The notes: a model not told the origin generated them from the letters alone. Counted from the first letter of the stretch, positions 1-9,157 are shown. The stretch: 35,872 nucleotides of DNA from Candidatus Rifleibacteriota bacterium (GCA_012517355.1 JAAYVD010000133.1:1-35872), one strand, 5' to 3'. Numbers and translations are program-made.

Positions 1-477
1 GAGGGCGGTCACCAGCCAGGGGGCGTCGTTGGCCTGGAGCCAGGTGAAGTCGAACCGCTCGGTCAGGCGCTGGTCGAGGATGGACAGGAAGAGGGCATCG
101 GCGGGGGAGACGTTCTGCCAGACGGGCGGTTTGCCCTGCCGGCGGCCGACGAGGTCCTCCCAGAGGCGGAAGGCGGCCCGGTCCGTGAACGCGAGCGAGG
201 TCTGGCGCCAGAAGCCCTCATCGAGGGCCGAGTAGCGCACCACCTGGTCGTTTTCGAGGAACAGGAAGGGGCGGAACCCGAAGACGGTGGCGGTCTCGCG
301 GCCGATCGTGGCCCCGACGGTCTTCCGCCACAGGGCCAGGAACCCTTCGGACAGTTCGATCTCGAGAGGCAGGCGGGCGAAATGCTCCCGGTGCGGGAGT
401 TCCCGCTCGGGGGTGCCGCCCAGGCAGTTCGAGACGTAGTGCCAGAGGATGTCCTCGGGCACCACCTGCACCTTCAT
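1..477 (-). CDS. Hypothetical protein, last visible gene of the FtsH/MoxR operon (3' end cut by the window)
   Basis: An open frame of 159 codons runs from the ATG at 477 to the left edge without a stop. Its start overlaps the stop of the 101-aa gene by four bases (ATGA), so it is translationally coupled to the operon. The visible protein begins MKVQVVPEDILWHYVSNCLGG and is rich in Trp, Phe and acidic/basic pairs. It has no signal peptide, no membrane segment and no motif I recognise. It is probably a cytosolic accessory protein of the system encoded upstream. The C-terminus is unknown, so a domain beyond the edge could change this view. That it is a real gene is supported by codon usage like its neighbours and by the coupling. 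Confidence 0.8.
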   Translation of the reverse strand, partial: MKVQVVPEDILWHYVSNCLGGTPERELPHREHFARLPLEIELSEGFLALWRKTVGATIGRETATVFGFRPFLFLENDQVVRYSALDEGFWRQTSLAFTDRAAFRLWEDLVGRRQGKPPVWQNVSPADALFLSILDQRLTERFDFTWLQANDAPWLVTAL

Positions 478-779
478 TGCTTCTGCTCCTGCTTGCGGCC
501 GGGGGTGGCGGCCTGGGGGAGGGGCACGCCGGCCGGCTGGTCGAGCAGTTCCGGATGGTGGTCGGTGCAGACGAGGGGAATCTTGCCATCGCGGAGACGG
601 CCGGCGATATCCTGGCCGAACATGGTTTCGGCGAGGGCGATGATCTCGTCGCGGACGTGGCCGTCGCGGATGGCCTCGTTGAGCTCGAGGGTGGAGAGTT
701 CGGGGTCTTCGTAGCCGACCACGATGCGGGTGTCGCCCGAGCGCTCGTCGAACACGAAGTCGAGGACGATCTTTCTCAT
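474..779 (-). CDS. Small 101-aa protein of unknown function in the FtsH/MoxR operon
   Basis: The start at 779 is chosen because an AGGAGGAT ribosome site lies a few bases upstream and the ATG overlaps the radical-SAM stop by four bases (ATGA). A much longer frame reading through from 1094 has the wrong composition for its first 105 codons. The protein starts MRKIVLDFVFDERSGDTRIVV, predicted as two beta strands, then an acidic helical part (about residues 26-65), and ends in a Pro/Gln/Lys-rich tail. It has one Cys in the motif LVCTDHHPE. Size and position suggest a small adaptor or a substrate of the neighbouring radical-SAM enzyme, but that is inference. I do not recognise a family. Confidence 0.82.
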   Translation of the reverse strand: MRKIVLDFVFDERSGDTRIVVGYEDPELSTLELNEAIRDGHVRDEIIALAETMFGQDIAGRLRDGKIPLVCTDHHPELLDQPAGVPLPQAATPGRKQEQKQ

Positions 780-1393
780 GGGATCCTCCTGGGGGGCGGA
801 ATGACGGTCGGGGAAGGGCGGGGGACGGGGCTGGCTCCAGGCCAGGGGGTGCCGGGGAGGGGGGTGCCGTTGACGACGATGTCGTCGGCCCGCAGGTGGA
901 TCTCGATCTCGCGGCGAGCCGCGGGCCAGGATTCCGCGAGGGAGCGGTAGCGGCCGGTCAGGGCATGGACGGTCTGGTTGGCCGAGCCGATCCAGCGGCG
1001 GGAATCGGGGTGGCGGCCGGCCTCGAAGGGGCCGGCCTTGACCAGGTCGCACCAGGGCAGGATTTCGGGGAAGCGTTCCTGGACGGTGGGCCACGGGTGG
1101 CCGGTGAACAGGATGATGCCGAGACGGCTGCGTTCCCGCAGTCTCTGCAGCAGGACGAGGAGGTCGGCGGCCTGGTCGAGGGGTTCGCCGCCGAGCAGGG
1201 TGAGGCCTTCGACGGGCAGGGCGGCCAGTTCGTCGGCGAGGGCCATCGGGGCGCGGTCGCGGCCGCCCGCGGGGTCGAGATAGGCCGGGTTGCAGCAGCC
1301 CGGGCAGCGGATGGAGCAGCCCTGTACCCAGAGGGCGGCGCGGGTTCCCGGCCCTTCGACCTCGGTCAGGGGGATCAAGTCAGCGATCCGCAT
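776..1393 (-). CDS. Radical-SAM activase-like protein (single 4Fe-4S cluster type)
   Basis: Near the N-terminus (residues about 25-32) is the cysteine motif CSIRCPGC, the CxxxCxxC that binds the S-adenosylmethionine-cleaving 4Fe-4S cluster. It is preceded by the VEGPGTRAALWVQG segment typical of NrdG/PflA-like activating enzymes and followed by LLGGEPLDQ, the GGEP motif that contacts SAM. A conserved LFTGHPW strand follows. The core ends near IEIHLRADDIVVNGTPLPG, and the last 25 residues are Pro-rich. At 205 aa it is NrdG/PflA-sized, but no ribonucleotide reductase or formate-lyase gene is visible. Instead it sits in an FtsH/MoxR/vWA operon, so it may modify a protein of that system (inference). 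The ATG at 1393 is preceded by AAGGA; a GTG three bases earlier is an alternative. It overlaps the upstream gene by 14 bases. Confidence 0.88.
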   Translation of the reverse strand: MRIADLIPLTEVEGPGTRAALWVQGCSIRCPGCCNPAYLDPAGGRDRAPMALADELAALPVEGLTLLGGEPLDQAADLLVLLQRLRERSRLGIILFTGHPWPTVQERFPEILPWCDLVKAGPFEAGRHPDSRRWIGSANQTVHALTGRYRSLAESWPAARREIEIHLRADDIVVNGTPLPGTPWPGASPVPRPSPTVIPPPRRIP

Positions 1394-2684
1394 CACCGAT
1401 CATCCTTTTCAGCACGGTGACGACGCTGGCGCCCAGCTGCCGCTCCTGCTCGCCGGGGTCGGCGGCGGCGAACTCCTCGCTCTGGGGGAAGGCGAGGGGG
1501 ACATGCTTGCGTTGGGTGTCTGGTTCCCCGCCCAGCAGCCAGCCCTGGGTATGGATCGACTGGAAATCGGCGGGTGGCTCACCCAGCGACGACAGGAAGA
1601 TGCGCCGGAAAATGCCTTTCTCCTCGAGAAAAAAGCGGAAGAAGGCGCCAGCCTCCTTGAAGGCGGTGGGCTGGAAGCCGGAGAACCGGAAGAACAGGCG
1701 CACCGCGTCCTTGACGAAGGTCTCCATGATGCGCTCGGCCAGGATGAAGCACCAGGCGAACAGCAGGCCGAGGTGCCGTTCGTGTTCGAAGAAGGGGGTC
1801 AGCTCGAGGGCCACGGTGACGTCTCGGCGGATGCGGAAGACCGCCCCCTCCTCGCGTTTGAAGTAGAGGAGCTGGTTTTCGCTGAACTTGTAGTCGAACA
1901 GGTCGACCTCCATCTCCTCGTCGATGTAGCCGAGTTCGGAGGGGACCAGCGAGCTGATGTCGCCCTTGGTGGCCAGCGAGTCGTAGCCGCCGAGAGGCAG
2001 GATCTGGGGCTCGCCGAAATGGGCGACGACGGTCGAGGACTCCTCCTTGAGGGTGAAGGTGCCGGTGGCCCACGGCGCGATGCCGGCCACGGCGGCCATC
2101 ATGCGGCGGTAGAAGGTGCGGTCGGCCGGGAGGCGGAACAGGTGGGGGTGGCCGATCTCGAACAGGTCGGTGGGGGTCAGGGCGAAGGGGGTGGCCTGCA
2201 GGCGGGCGAGGGCGTCCTGGCAGACCTGGGCGAGGAGGCGGTGGGCGGGGAAGGCGGGATCGGGTGGGGGGGGCTGGTCGAGGACGGCGTCGAGATCGCG
2301 GGCGGCCATCTGGACCTGCGGGTGGTGGAAGCCGGGCAGGCGGTCGAGCACCTGGGCGAGGACGCCGGCCACGAAGGCCTCGGGGGGCTGGGCGCCGTGC
2401 AGGATGAACAGGCCTTCGAGGTGTTCGAACCCGGGGGTGTGGCCGAGGGCGGCGAGCAGTTCGTCCTCGGCGGGCAGGCCCGTCCGTTCGGTGCGCGTGC
2501 CGGCGTTGCGGCGGGTGAGGCGCTCCCAGAGCAGGGCGAAGAGCCCGGGGGGGAGGGCGTTCTTCCCGTGCAGGACGGCGTCGCGCCAGACCCGGCGGGG
2601 GAGGTCGTCGAGCAGCCGGAAGCCCGAGACGGCCAGCGAGGTCTGCCACCACGCCTGGATCTGGGCGGGTTTCAGCAGGGCCAT
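1380..2684 (-). CDS. vWA-like partner protein without a MIDAS motif
   Basis: This 434-aa cytosolic protein follows the MoxR gene after only seven bases. Residues 1-200 form a helical N-terminal region. Residues 229-280 contain LPLGGYDSLATKGDISSLV, then PSELGY and ENQLLYFKREEG, a block that precedes the vWA domain in MoxR-partner vWA proteins as I remember them. The expected first vWA strand follows (RRDVTVALEL, 287-295), but the metal site DxSxS is absent: the strand ends in ELTPFF. Strand and helix spacing after it (HLGLLFAWCFILAERIM, then AVRLFFRFSGF) still fits a Rossmann-like vWA fold. I therefore call it a degenerate vWA partner. The fold assignment is inference; the gene itself is secure. 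Confidence 0.72.
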   Translation of the reverse strand: MALLKPAQIQAWWQTSLAVSGFRLLDDLPRRVWRDAVLHGKNALPPGLFALLWERLTRRNAGTRTERTGLPAEDELLAALGHTPGFEHLEGLFILHGAQPPEAFVAGVLAQVLDRLPGFHHPQVQMAARDLDAVLDQPPPPDPAFPAHRLLAQVCQDALARLQATPFALTPTDLFEIGHPHLFRLPADRTFYRRMMAAVAGIAPWATGTFTLKEESSTVVAHFGEPQILPLGGYDSLATKGDISSLVPSELGYIDEEMEVDLFDYKFSENQLLYFKREEGAVFRIRRDVTVALELTPFFEHERHLGLLFAWCFILAERIMETFVKDAVRLFFRFSGFQPTAFKEAGAFFRFFLEEKGIFRRIFLSSLGEPPADFQSIHTQGWLLGGEPDTQRKHVPLAFPQSEEFAAADPGEQERQLGASVVTVLKRMIGDADR

Positions 2685-2691
2685 GCGGTGG

Positions 2692-3675
<984 letters not shown>

Positions 3676-3689
3676 GGTTCGGTTCCTCG

Positions 3690-5579
3690 TCAATGGGTCT
3701 GGGCGCGGAGGGCGTTCGACACCAGTTTCATCCAGTCGGCGAAACCGGCATCGGTGGCGAAGGTGCGGGCGTGTTCCAGCCAGAGGGCGCGGCGGCGCTC
3801 CTGGAACTGGTGCTGTTCGAGGTTTTCGGGCACGAGGTCGGCGAGGGTGCCGACCTCGAGGAAGCTGAGGAGGGTGAGGATCTCGTCGGTCATCTTCTCG
3901 TCGCGGGCCACGTAGACGGCGTGGTCGAGCCAGCGCATGGTGCGTTCGAGCATGCGGTCGAGCTGGAACCGGCGGACGGGGGAGCCGTTCAGGAACAGGC
4001 ACAGGATGAAGTGTTCGGCGGCGTCGCGGAAGTCGGTCCAGCCGTGGGGGGGCTCGGGGAGCCGCGCCAGCAGCGCGTTGAACAGGCGCTGCTCGTCGAC
4101 CTTGCGCTGGAAGGCGAGGGACAGGCGGTAGATGTCGCAGTAGAGGGTGAGGTTGTACAGGTCCCATGGGGCGGTGCGGCCGAGGTCGATGACCAGGGGT
4201 TCGATCAGGGCCTCGAACTCCTTCAGCGGGCCGAACCCGGTGACCAGCAGGAGCAGCAGGCGTTGGGCGCGGGCCTTGGTGTGGAGGGTGGCGGCGCGCT
4301 GGCGGGCCAGGGTGAAGTAGGCCTTCCACTCGGGGGCCCCGGCGGAGAACCGCTCGTATATGGCCTGTGCCAGGGGTTTGCCGTCGCTGACGGGGGGGAA
4401 GGCCTGCTCGTCGAGGGCGTTCATCCAGGGGACGCGGGCGATCTCGGCGGCGAACTCGGGGTCGTGGCGGGCGAACAGGAAGGTCGGCTGGTAGAGCGAG
4501 CCGGTGAACATGTCGTCGAGGGAGATCTCGCGGATCTTCTCCATGGTCAGGGTGTCCCACCAGCGGCGGGTGGCGGCGGAGCGGCGTTCGATCTCGGGCA
4601 GGTTCGGCCAGGCGGCGAGGTCGGCGGCCTTGCGGCCGGCCACCGTTTTGGCGGCATCGGCGAGATGGATGGTGGAGACGAGCTTGTTGGCGAGTTCGGG
4701 CGAGAGGTGGGTGGTGAGCAGGATGCGGAACTGCTGCCGGACCAGGGCCACCAGCTGGACGGTGCCGCAGCCCATCCGGACGAGGAAGTTGTTGACGTTC
4801 ATGCGGATGCGGGGCTCGTCGTTGGCGGTCATCAGGCCGATGCGGTTGGCGCCGGCCTCGCGGGCCCCGGTGACCACCTGGTTCTCGCGGAAGGCGTGGA
4901 AGGCGCGTCTCTCGGCGCCGTAGCCGGTCCGCATCGAATCGACGGCCTGGCGGAAGATGTCGGCGTCGTGGAAACGCCAGGCGTAGGCCAGGAGCAGCAG
5001 GTAGTGCAGCTCGGCGTCGAGGCTGGGGGTGCGGATGGCGGCGAGCAGGTTCCCGCGCTCGACGGCCGGCAGGCTGGCCTGCGACAAGGGCTGGAACCGG
5101 GGGTCGGTCTGGGCATACTGCATGACCGAGTCCATCAGCGCGCCCTGGTCCTGGTCGAGGATGGCGGCGGTGGCCTGGCCGACCAGGGCTGACAGCCAGG
5201 CCTTCAGCGAGGCGCTGAGGTGGGCGCGTTGCCGCCAGCCCGCCACGTCCTCGACGTGGGCGAGCAGGTGCTTGTCGAGTTTCTGCAGCTGGCCGCGCAG
5301 GCCGGTGGCCTGGGCGGCGGAGACCTCGGGGGCGGCGTCGAGGGAGACCTGGCCCAGCATGGGGCCCTTGCCGCGCGCGAAGGAGAAGCCGGCGGTGCGC
5401 AGGGTGCCGCCGGGTGCGGCGGAGCCGGGATCGCCGTCACCGAACAGGGCGGCGAAGGCGGCCACCTTGCGGTAGCCCCATTCGAGGAAGCCGATCTCCT
5501 CTTCCTCGGGCGGCGCCCCGGGGCGGCGCGGGGAGCGGGGTCGGGCGGTCGGTTCGTCGAGCTCGATCTCGACGATCAT
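3690..5579 (-). CDS. Large unrecognised operon component (629 aa)
   Basis: It starts at the ATG at 5579, which overlaps the previous stop by four bases (ATGA). Residues 1-50 are acidic and Pro/Arg-rich with an EEEEIGFLEWGYRK stretch. After a low-complexity Gly/Ala linker, the remainder from about residue 90 is almost entirely helical, resembling an alpha-solenoid or helical scaffold with many Arg/Gln/Leu heptads. No Walker motif, no signal peptide and no membrane helix is seen. The conserved-looking blocks include NDEPRIRMNVNNFLVRMGCG and WDLYNLTLYCDIYRLS. It lies between the 407-aa protein and MoxR and is likely a dedicated scaffold or effector of the FtsH/MoxR system. I do not recognise a family and assign no activity. 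Confidence 0.85.
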   Translation of the reverse strand: MIVEIELDEPTARPRSPRRPGAPPEEEEIGFLEWGYRKVAAFAALFGDGDPGSAAPGGTLRTAGFSFARGKGPMLGQVSLDAAPEVSAAQATGLRGQLQKLDKHLLAHVEDVAGWRQRAHLSASLKAWLSALVGQATAAILDQDQGALMDSVMQYAQTDPRFQPLSQASLPAVERGNLLAAIRTPSLDAELHYLLLLAYAWRFHDADIFRQAVDSMRTGYGAERRAFHAFRENQVVTGAREAGANRIGLMTANDEPRIRMNVNNFLVRMGCGTVQLVALVRQQFRILLTTHLSPELANKLVSTIHLADAAKTVAGRKAADLAAWPNLPEIERRSAATRRWWDTLTMEKIREISLDDMFTGSLYQPTFLFARHDPEFAAEIARVPWMNALDEQAFPPVSDGKPLAQAIYERFSAGAPEWKAYFTLARQRAATLHTKARAQRLLLLLVTGFGPLKEFEALIEPLVIDLGRTAPWDLYNLTLYCDIYRLSLAFQRKVDEQRLFNALLARLPEPPHGWTDFRDAAEHFILCLFLNGSPVRRFQLDRMLERTMRWLDHAVYVARDEKMTDEILTLLSFLEVGTLADLVPENLEQHQFQERRRALWLEHARTFATDAGFADWMKLVSNALRAQTH

Positions 5580-6799
5580 GCGTTTTTTTTTACGCCGGGG
5601 AATTCGAAAGTCCAGGCGGAGGCGAAGGGATCGACGCGGTGGAAGACGATCTCGGCCTGGAAGGTGATGAACTCGTCGAGGCGGCGGGCCTTTTCGGCGG
5701 GGAGCATGACGGCGCGCAGGGAGGAGCCTTCCCCTTCGATGACGAGGTGGTCGCCCTGCGGGCACTTGAAGATGTCGAACAGGCGGGCCTCGGGCAGGCG
5801 GGGCAGGAGGGTGCGGCCGGCGGGGAGGAAGACGCGGCCCTCGAGCCGGTGGTAGGCGGGGAAGGCGTCGGAGAACACGCTGGCGAGGCCCTTGTCGGCC
5901 TGGCGGTTGGCGGCCAGGACCCAGATCTCGTTCTGGCGGGTGAACCAGGCCGAGAACCCGCCGAAGTGGCGGGAGGTCTCGTTGGCCAGGATGGCCTGCA
6001 GGCGGGCGGGTTCCTCGACCCGCCACATCTCGTGGGGGGCGGCATCCTCGGTTTCGCGCAAGCGGGGGACGATGGTGATGCGGCCGGTCTCGTTCACCTG
6101 GGCCTGCTCGGGGGCGGGGCAGGTGATCTCGACGATGGTGGAGGCGTGTTGCCACTTGGGCCGGAAGCTGAGCAGGCCGCCGTTGGCCTGGATGAGCAGG
6201 TGGGTGTTCTCGGGCAGCTTCAGCTGGTTGAGGCGCAGGCCGTTGCCGGGGTCGGCCAGGGTCCAGCCGGCTTCGACGTAGAACCCGGGCTGGCCGGGCA
6301 CCTGGTTGAACTGGTGCCAGGTGGCGTCGGCTGGCAGCAGGTCGAGGACCCAGCGGGAGGGCTGGGCGATGCGCAGGACGTAGAGGGGCGGGTCGAACCG
6401 GAAGCAGGCGAATTCGAGGCGGCCCTGCTGGATGAGGAAATGGCGGCGGACCGCCTCGAAGAAGACGGCCTGTTCGCCGGTGAGGATGATGATCTCGTCG
6501 CCGAGGCGGCCGTCGGGGGCGGGTTTGACCACGAAGGTGCGCAGCAGTCGCACCCAGTTGACGGGTTTGAGGTCGTCGGGCGGGACTGGGGGCTCGGCCA
6601 CCTGGCCGGCCAGGATGCCGAGGCCGCGGGAGTGGAACAGGCCGAACAGGGCGGTGTCGGCCAAGCCGTCGCCGCTGACGCGGAACCAGACGTGCCAGGG
6701 TGGTTCGCGTTCCTGCAGGAACTCGCCGGCGAGCTGGCCGACCTCGATGAGCCAGCGGACGGCGAACATCTCGGCGAGATTGGCGAGGCGCAGGTGCAT
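5576..6799 (-). CDS. Unrecognised beta-rich operon component (407 aa)
   Basis: The ATG at 6799 follows the FtsH-like stop by eight bases; a much longer read-through frame extending to 8959 is a shadow of the FtsH gene. The protein is cytosolic. Its first 90 residues are helical, followed by alternating short strands (for example YVLRIAQPSRWVLDLLP and NTHLLIQANGGLLSF). A distinct C-terminal module starts at about residue 323 with VFLPAGRTLLPRLPEARLF and contains GDHLVIEGEGSSLRAVMLP. This 'LPAG...LP.LP' pattern looks like a self-contained small beta domain repeated in accessory proteins of MoxR systems, but that is only an impression. No catalytic motif is evident. It probably recognises substrates or bridges the protease and MoxR modules. 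Confidence 0.85.
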   Translation of the reverse strand: MHLRLANLAEMFAVRWLIEVGQLAGEFLQEREPPWHVWFRVSGDGLADTALFGLFHSRGLGILAGQVAEPPVPPDDLKPVNWVRLLRTFVVKPAPDGRLGDEIIILTGEQAVFFEAVRRHFLIQQGRLEFACFRFDPPLYVLRIAQPSRWVLDLLPADATWHQFNQVPGQPGFYVEAGWTLADPGNGLRLNQLKLPENTHLLIQANGGLLSFRPKWQHASTIVEITCPAPEQAQVNETGRITIVPRLRETEDAAPHEMWRVEEPARLQAILANETSRHFGGFSAWFTRQNEIWVLAANRQADKGLASVFSDAFPAYHRLEGRVFLPAGRTLLPRLPEARLFDIFKCPQGDHLVIEGEGSSLRAVMLPAEKARRLDEFITFQAEIVFHRVDPFASAWTFEFPGVKKNA

Positions 6800-6807
6800 G
6801 GCGGGGT

Positions 6808-9087
6808 TCAGGCTCCGGTGCCCGGCCGGGGCTGGCTGGCGGCGGGGGAAGGCAGGCCGTCGTCGGGGCCGGCTCCGGTGCCGGTACCAGTGCCGGCGCC
6901 GTGGTGGTCGCCGGGGCGGGGGGCGGGGGCCGGGTCTGCGGGGGCGTAGGCGCGGGCGGCCAAGGCGTCGGCGGCCGGGGTCGCGGGCCCGGGGGGGGCG
7001 GCCTCGGTCGCCCGGAAGAAGGCGGCGAGGTCTTCCGGGGTGAGGGTGCGCTTTTCGATGAGCAGGTCGGCGAGGCGGTCGAGCTGGTCGCGGTGGGCCT
7101 CCAGGAACCGGGTGGCCTGGACGAGGGCCTCGGCGAGCAGCACGTCGACGCGGGCGGAGGCCTGGCCCATCAGCAGGGCGTTGGCCTGGTTCTCGCCGCC
7201 GAGGAAGCGGGGGGCGGTCTGGCCGCCCATGCCGTGGACGGCGACCATGTCGGAGGCGATGCGGGTGGCCGTCTGCAGGTCGGCGGAGGCGCCGGTGGAG
7301 ATCTCGCCGAAGACCAGCTTCTCGGCGGCGTAGCCGCCGAGGCAGATGGCGATGTCGTTGCGCAGGCGGGACTCGGTGAAGAAGGCGTTGGGTCGCCGGG
7401 CCTTCGACTCGACGAGGCCGAGGGTGCCGCCGCCGCCGCCCTCGAGGGTGACTTTGCGGATCTCGTCGTGGCGGTTGCCGCGCCGGTAGAGGAGGGCGTG
7501 GCCGCACTCGTGGATGGCCACCACGCGCTCCTCTTCGGGGGTCAGCGAGAAGCCGCCTTCCAGCTCCTTCAGCCAGGCCTTCAGGGAGGCGTCGTCGATC
7601 GCGGTGCGGCCGTGGTTGATCAGCCAGCGCTTGAGGTTGCGCATGAGGGCGTTGAGGTGGTCGCCGGTGTGGGGGGTGCCGGTGTCGGTGAGGCGGGAGG
7701 TCCAGCCGGCGAGCAGGTCGAGGTCGTCGGCGGTGAGGCCGGTCTCGAAGCCGCGGTTGTAGAGGTCGAGGATGGCGCGGCGGTCTTCCCATTCGGGGTA
7801 GGGGATCTCGATCTGGTATTCGAACCGGCCGGGGCGGAGGAAGGCGGGGTCGAGGCAGGAGAGGAAGTTGGTGGTGCCGATGACCAGCACCAGCTGTTCC
7901 TTGCGGAAGCCGTCCATCTCGGTGAGGAGCTGGTTGACCATGGAATGGGCGGCCTGGGTGCCGCCGTCGCCGGTGTTGCCGGTGCGCTGGGCGGCGATCG
8001 AGTCGAGTTCGTCGAAGACGATGACGGCGGGGGCGGTGGCGCGGGCGCGGGCGAACAGGCGCCGGATGTTGGCCTCGCCTTCCCCGACCCATTTCGACTT
8101 GAGCTCGGGGCCGCTGACGATGTAGATGGCGGCGTTGAGGGCCTCGGCGATGCCCTTGGCGAAGAGGGTCTTGCCGGTGCCGGGGGGGCCGTGGAAGATG
8201 AGGCCTTTCGGGATGATCGTTTCGAGCTGGCGCACCTCTTTCTCGTCGGCGGCCTGGTTGGCGCGCTGCAGGAGGTTGAGGATGTTGTCGCGGATCTGCT
8301 GTTTGACCTTCGGGTAGCCGGCGATGTCGCGGTCGAGGTGGATGTGCGACAGGGAGGCCCCGGCGCAGGCGGTGTAGCCGCGCAGCTCGTTGAGGTAGTT
8401 GGCGAGCATGTCGGGGATCTTGGGGTCGAGGTCGGTCTTGCGGGCGAAGATGCCCATGATCTCGCGGAACCGTACCGGGTTCAGCCCCGAGACGAACTTG
8501 TACAGACTCATGAGATTGATCGGGTCGGTCGCCGTGAACTTGCGGGCCTCTTCGGCGGTGAGGAGCTTCGCCATGCGGGCGCGGGGCAGGCCGAGCATCT
8601 CGGCGCGGGCCGGGAAGGCCTGGCCGATCAGCTCGGGGATGGGGAAGTCGGGGTCTTCGAAGGTGGCCAGCACCAGGAGCGGGTTCTCGTGGATGATCGT
8701 CATGATCTCCTTGGCTTCCTGGGACAGGCCGCCGATGGCGGTGGAGGTGATGATGTCGAGGTAGGACAGGAAGAAGACCTTGTTCGGCTCGGTGTTGTTG
8801 ACCAGGCTGCGCAACTGGTTGACCATGCCGATGACGCGCGGGGGGGAGTCGGTGCTGCCGGCGGGGGGGCGGCCGTCGATGAAGGTGACGTTCTTGCCGT
8901 CGGTCGTCAGCCGCTTCTTCAGGATGCCCTGCAGGTAGGGGATGATCTGCTTCTCGCACCGCACCATCACCGAAACGCCCTCCCGCAGGCGCGACCAGAC
9001 GAAGCGGATCTGTTCGGTGTAGCAGTTCTCCACCGCTTCGAACATGGTCAGCTTTTTGGGCAGGTCGGCGATCTTCACTTCGAGCAT
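6808..9087 (-). CDS. Soluble FtsH-like AAA+ zinc metalloprotease with degenerate N-terminal AAA domain
   Basis: The 759-aa protein has a C-terminal half like FtsH: Walker A GPPGTGKT (300-307), Walker B VIVFDELDS (355-363), sensor N407, second-region-of-homology arginines in FLRPGRF (416-422), the M41 zinc motif HECGH (526-530), and a candidate third zinc ligand D603 in GASADLQ. Both ATPase and protease sites look intact. Unlike FtsH it has no N-terminal transmembrane helices. Residues 1-240 instead resemble a second AAA-type fold that lacks a P-loop but keeps a Walker-B-like strand (VFFLSYLDII, 104-113) and a sensor-like LLVLATFEDP. The last 60 residues are Pro/Ala/Gly low complexity with a GTG repeat. 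It is the first gene of the operon and likely its degradative or unfolding engine. Confidence 0.93.
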   Translation of the reverse strand: MLEVKIADLPKKLTMFEAVENCYTEQIRFVWSRLREGVSVMVRCEKQIIPYLQGILKKRLTTDGKNVTFIDGRPPAGSTDSPPRVIGMVNQLRSLVNNTEPNKVFFLSYLDIITSTAIGGLSQEAKEIMTIIHENPLLVLATFEDPDFPIPELIGQAFPARAEMLGLPRARMAKLLTAEEARKFTATDPINLMSLYKFVSGLNPVRFREIMGIFARKTDLDPKIPDMLANYLNELRGYTACAGASLSHIHLDRDIAGYPKVKQQIRDNILNLLQRANQAADEKEVRQLETIIPKGLIFHGPPGTGKTLFAKGIAEALNAAIYIVSGPELKSKWVGEGEANIRRLFARARATAPAVIVFDELDSIAAQRTGNTGDGGTQAAHSMVNQLLTEMDGFRKEQLVLVIGTTNFLSCLDPAFLRPGRFEYQIEIPYPEWEDRRAILDLYNRGFETGLTADDLDLLAGWTSRLTDTGTPHTGDHLNALMRNLKRWLINHGRTAIDDASLKAWLKELEGGFSLTPEEERVVAIHECGHALLYRRGNRHDEIRKVTLEGGGGGTLGLVESKARRPNAFFTESRLRNDIAICLGGYAAEKLVFGEISTGASADLQTATRIASDMVAVHGMGGQTAPRFLGGENQANALLMGQASARVDVLLAEALVQATRFLEAHRDQLDRLADLLIEKRTLTPEDLAAFFRATEAAPPGPATPAADALAARAYAPADPAPAPRPGDHHGAGTGTGTGAGPDDGLPSPAASQPRPGTGA

Positions 9088-9148
9088 GGTCGGGTGGGTC
9101 CTTCGGGTTCTTCGGGTCCTCGGGGGCGCGCCCGGGCGGGTCGGGGAC

Positions 9149-9157
9149 AGTATACCA
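9149..9157 (-). promoter_or_regulatory. Extended -10 promoter for the FtsH/MoxR operon
   Basis: On the minus strand the sequence reads TGGTATACT, matching the extended -10 consensus TGnTATAAT at all but one base. No good -35 is seen at 17 bases, which is usual for extended -10 promoters. Predicted transcription starts near 9142, giving a leader of about 55 bases with repeated CCCGAAG/GGACCC blocks before the ATG at 9087. It lies in the only gap of the operon's upstream side. Confidence 0.6.

Noticed and set aside
776-1393. Anaerobic ribonucleotide reductase activase NrdG or pyruvate formate-lyase activase
   Set aside because: The cluster motif fits the superfamily, but no reductase or lyase gene is nearby and the operon context is different, so a specific assignment is not justified.
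3693-5192. 499-codon plus-strand frame antisense to the 629-aa gene
   Set aside because: It is low-complexity Gly/Glu/Val and lacks a ribosome site; it is a shadow of the real gene.
5576-8959. A single 1127-codon minus-strand frame spanning the FtsH-like gene and the 407-aa gene
   Set aside because: Only the last 407 codons have normal protein composition; the first part is an Arg/Pro/His-rich shadow of the FtsH-like gene in another frame.
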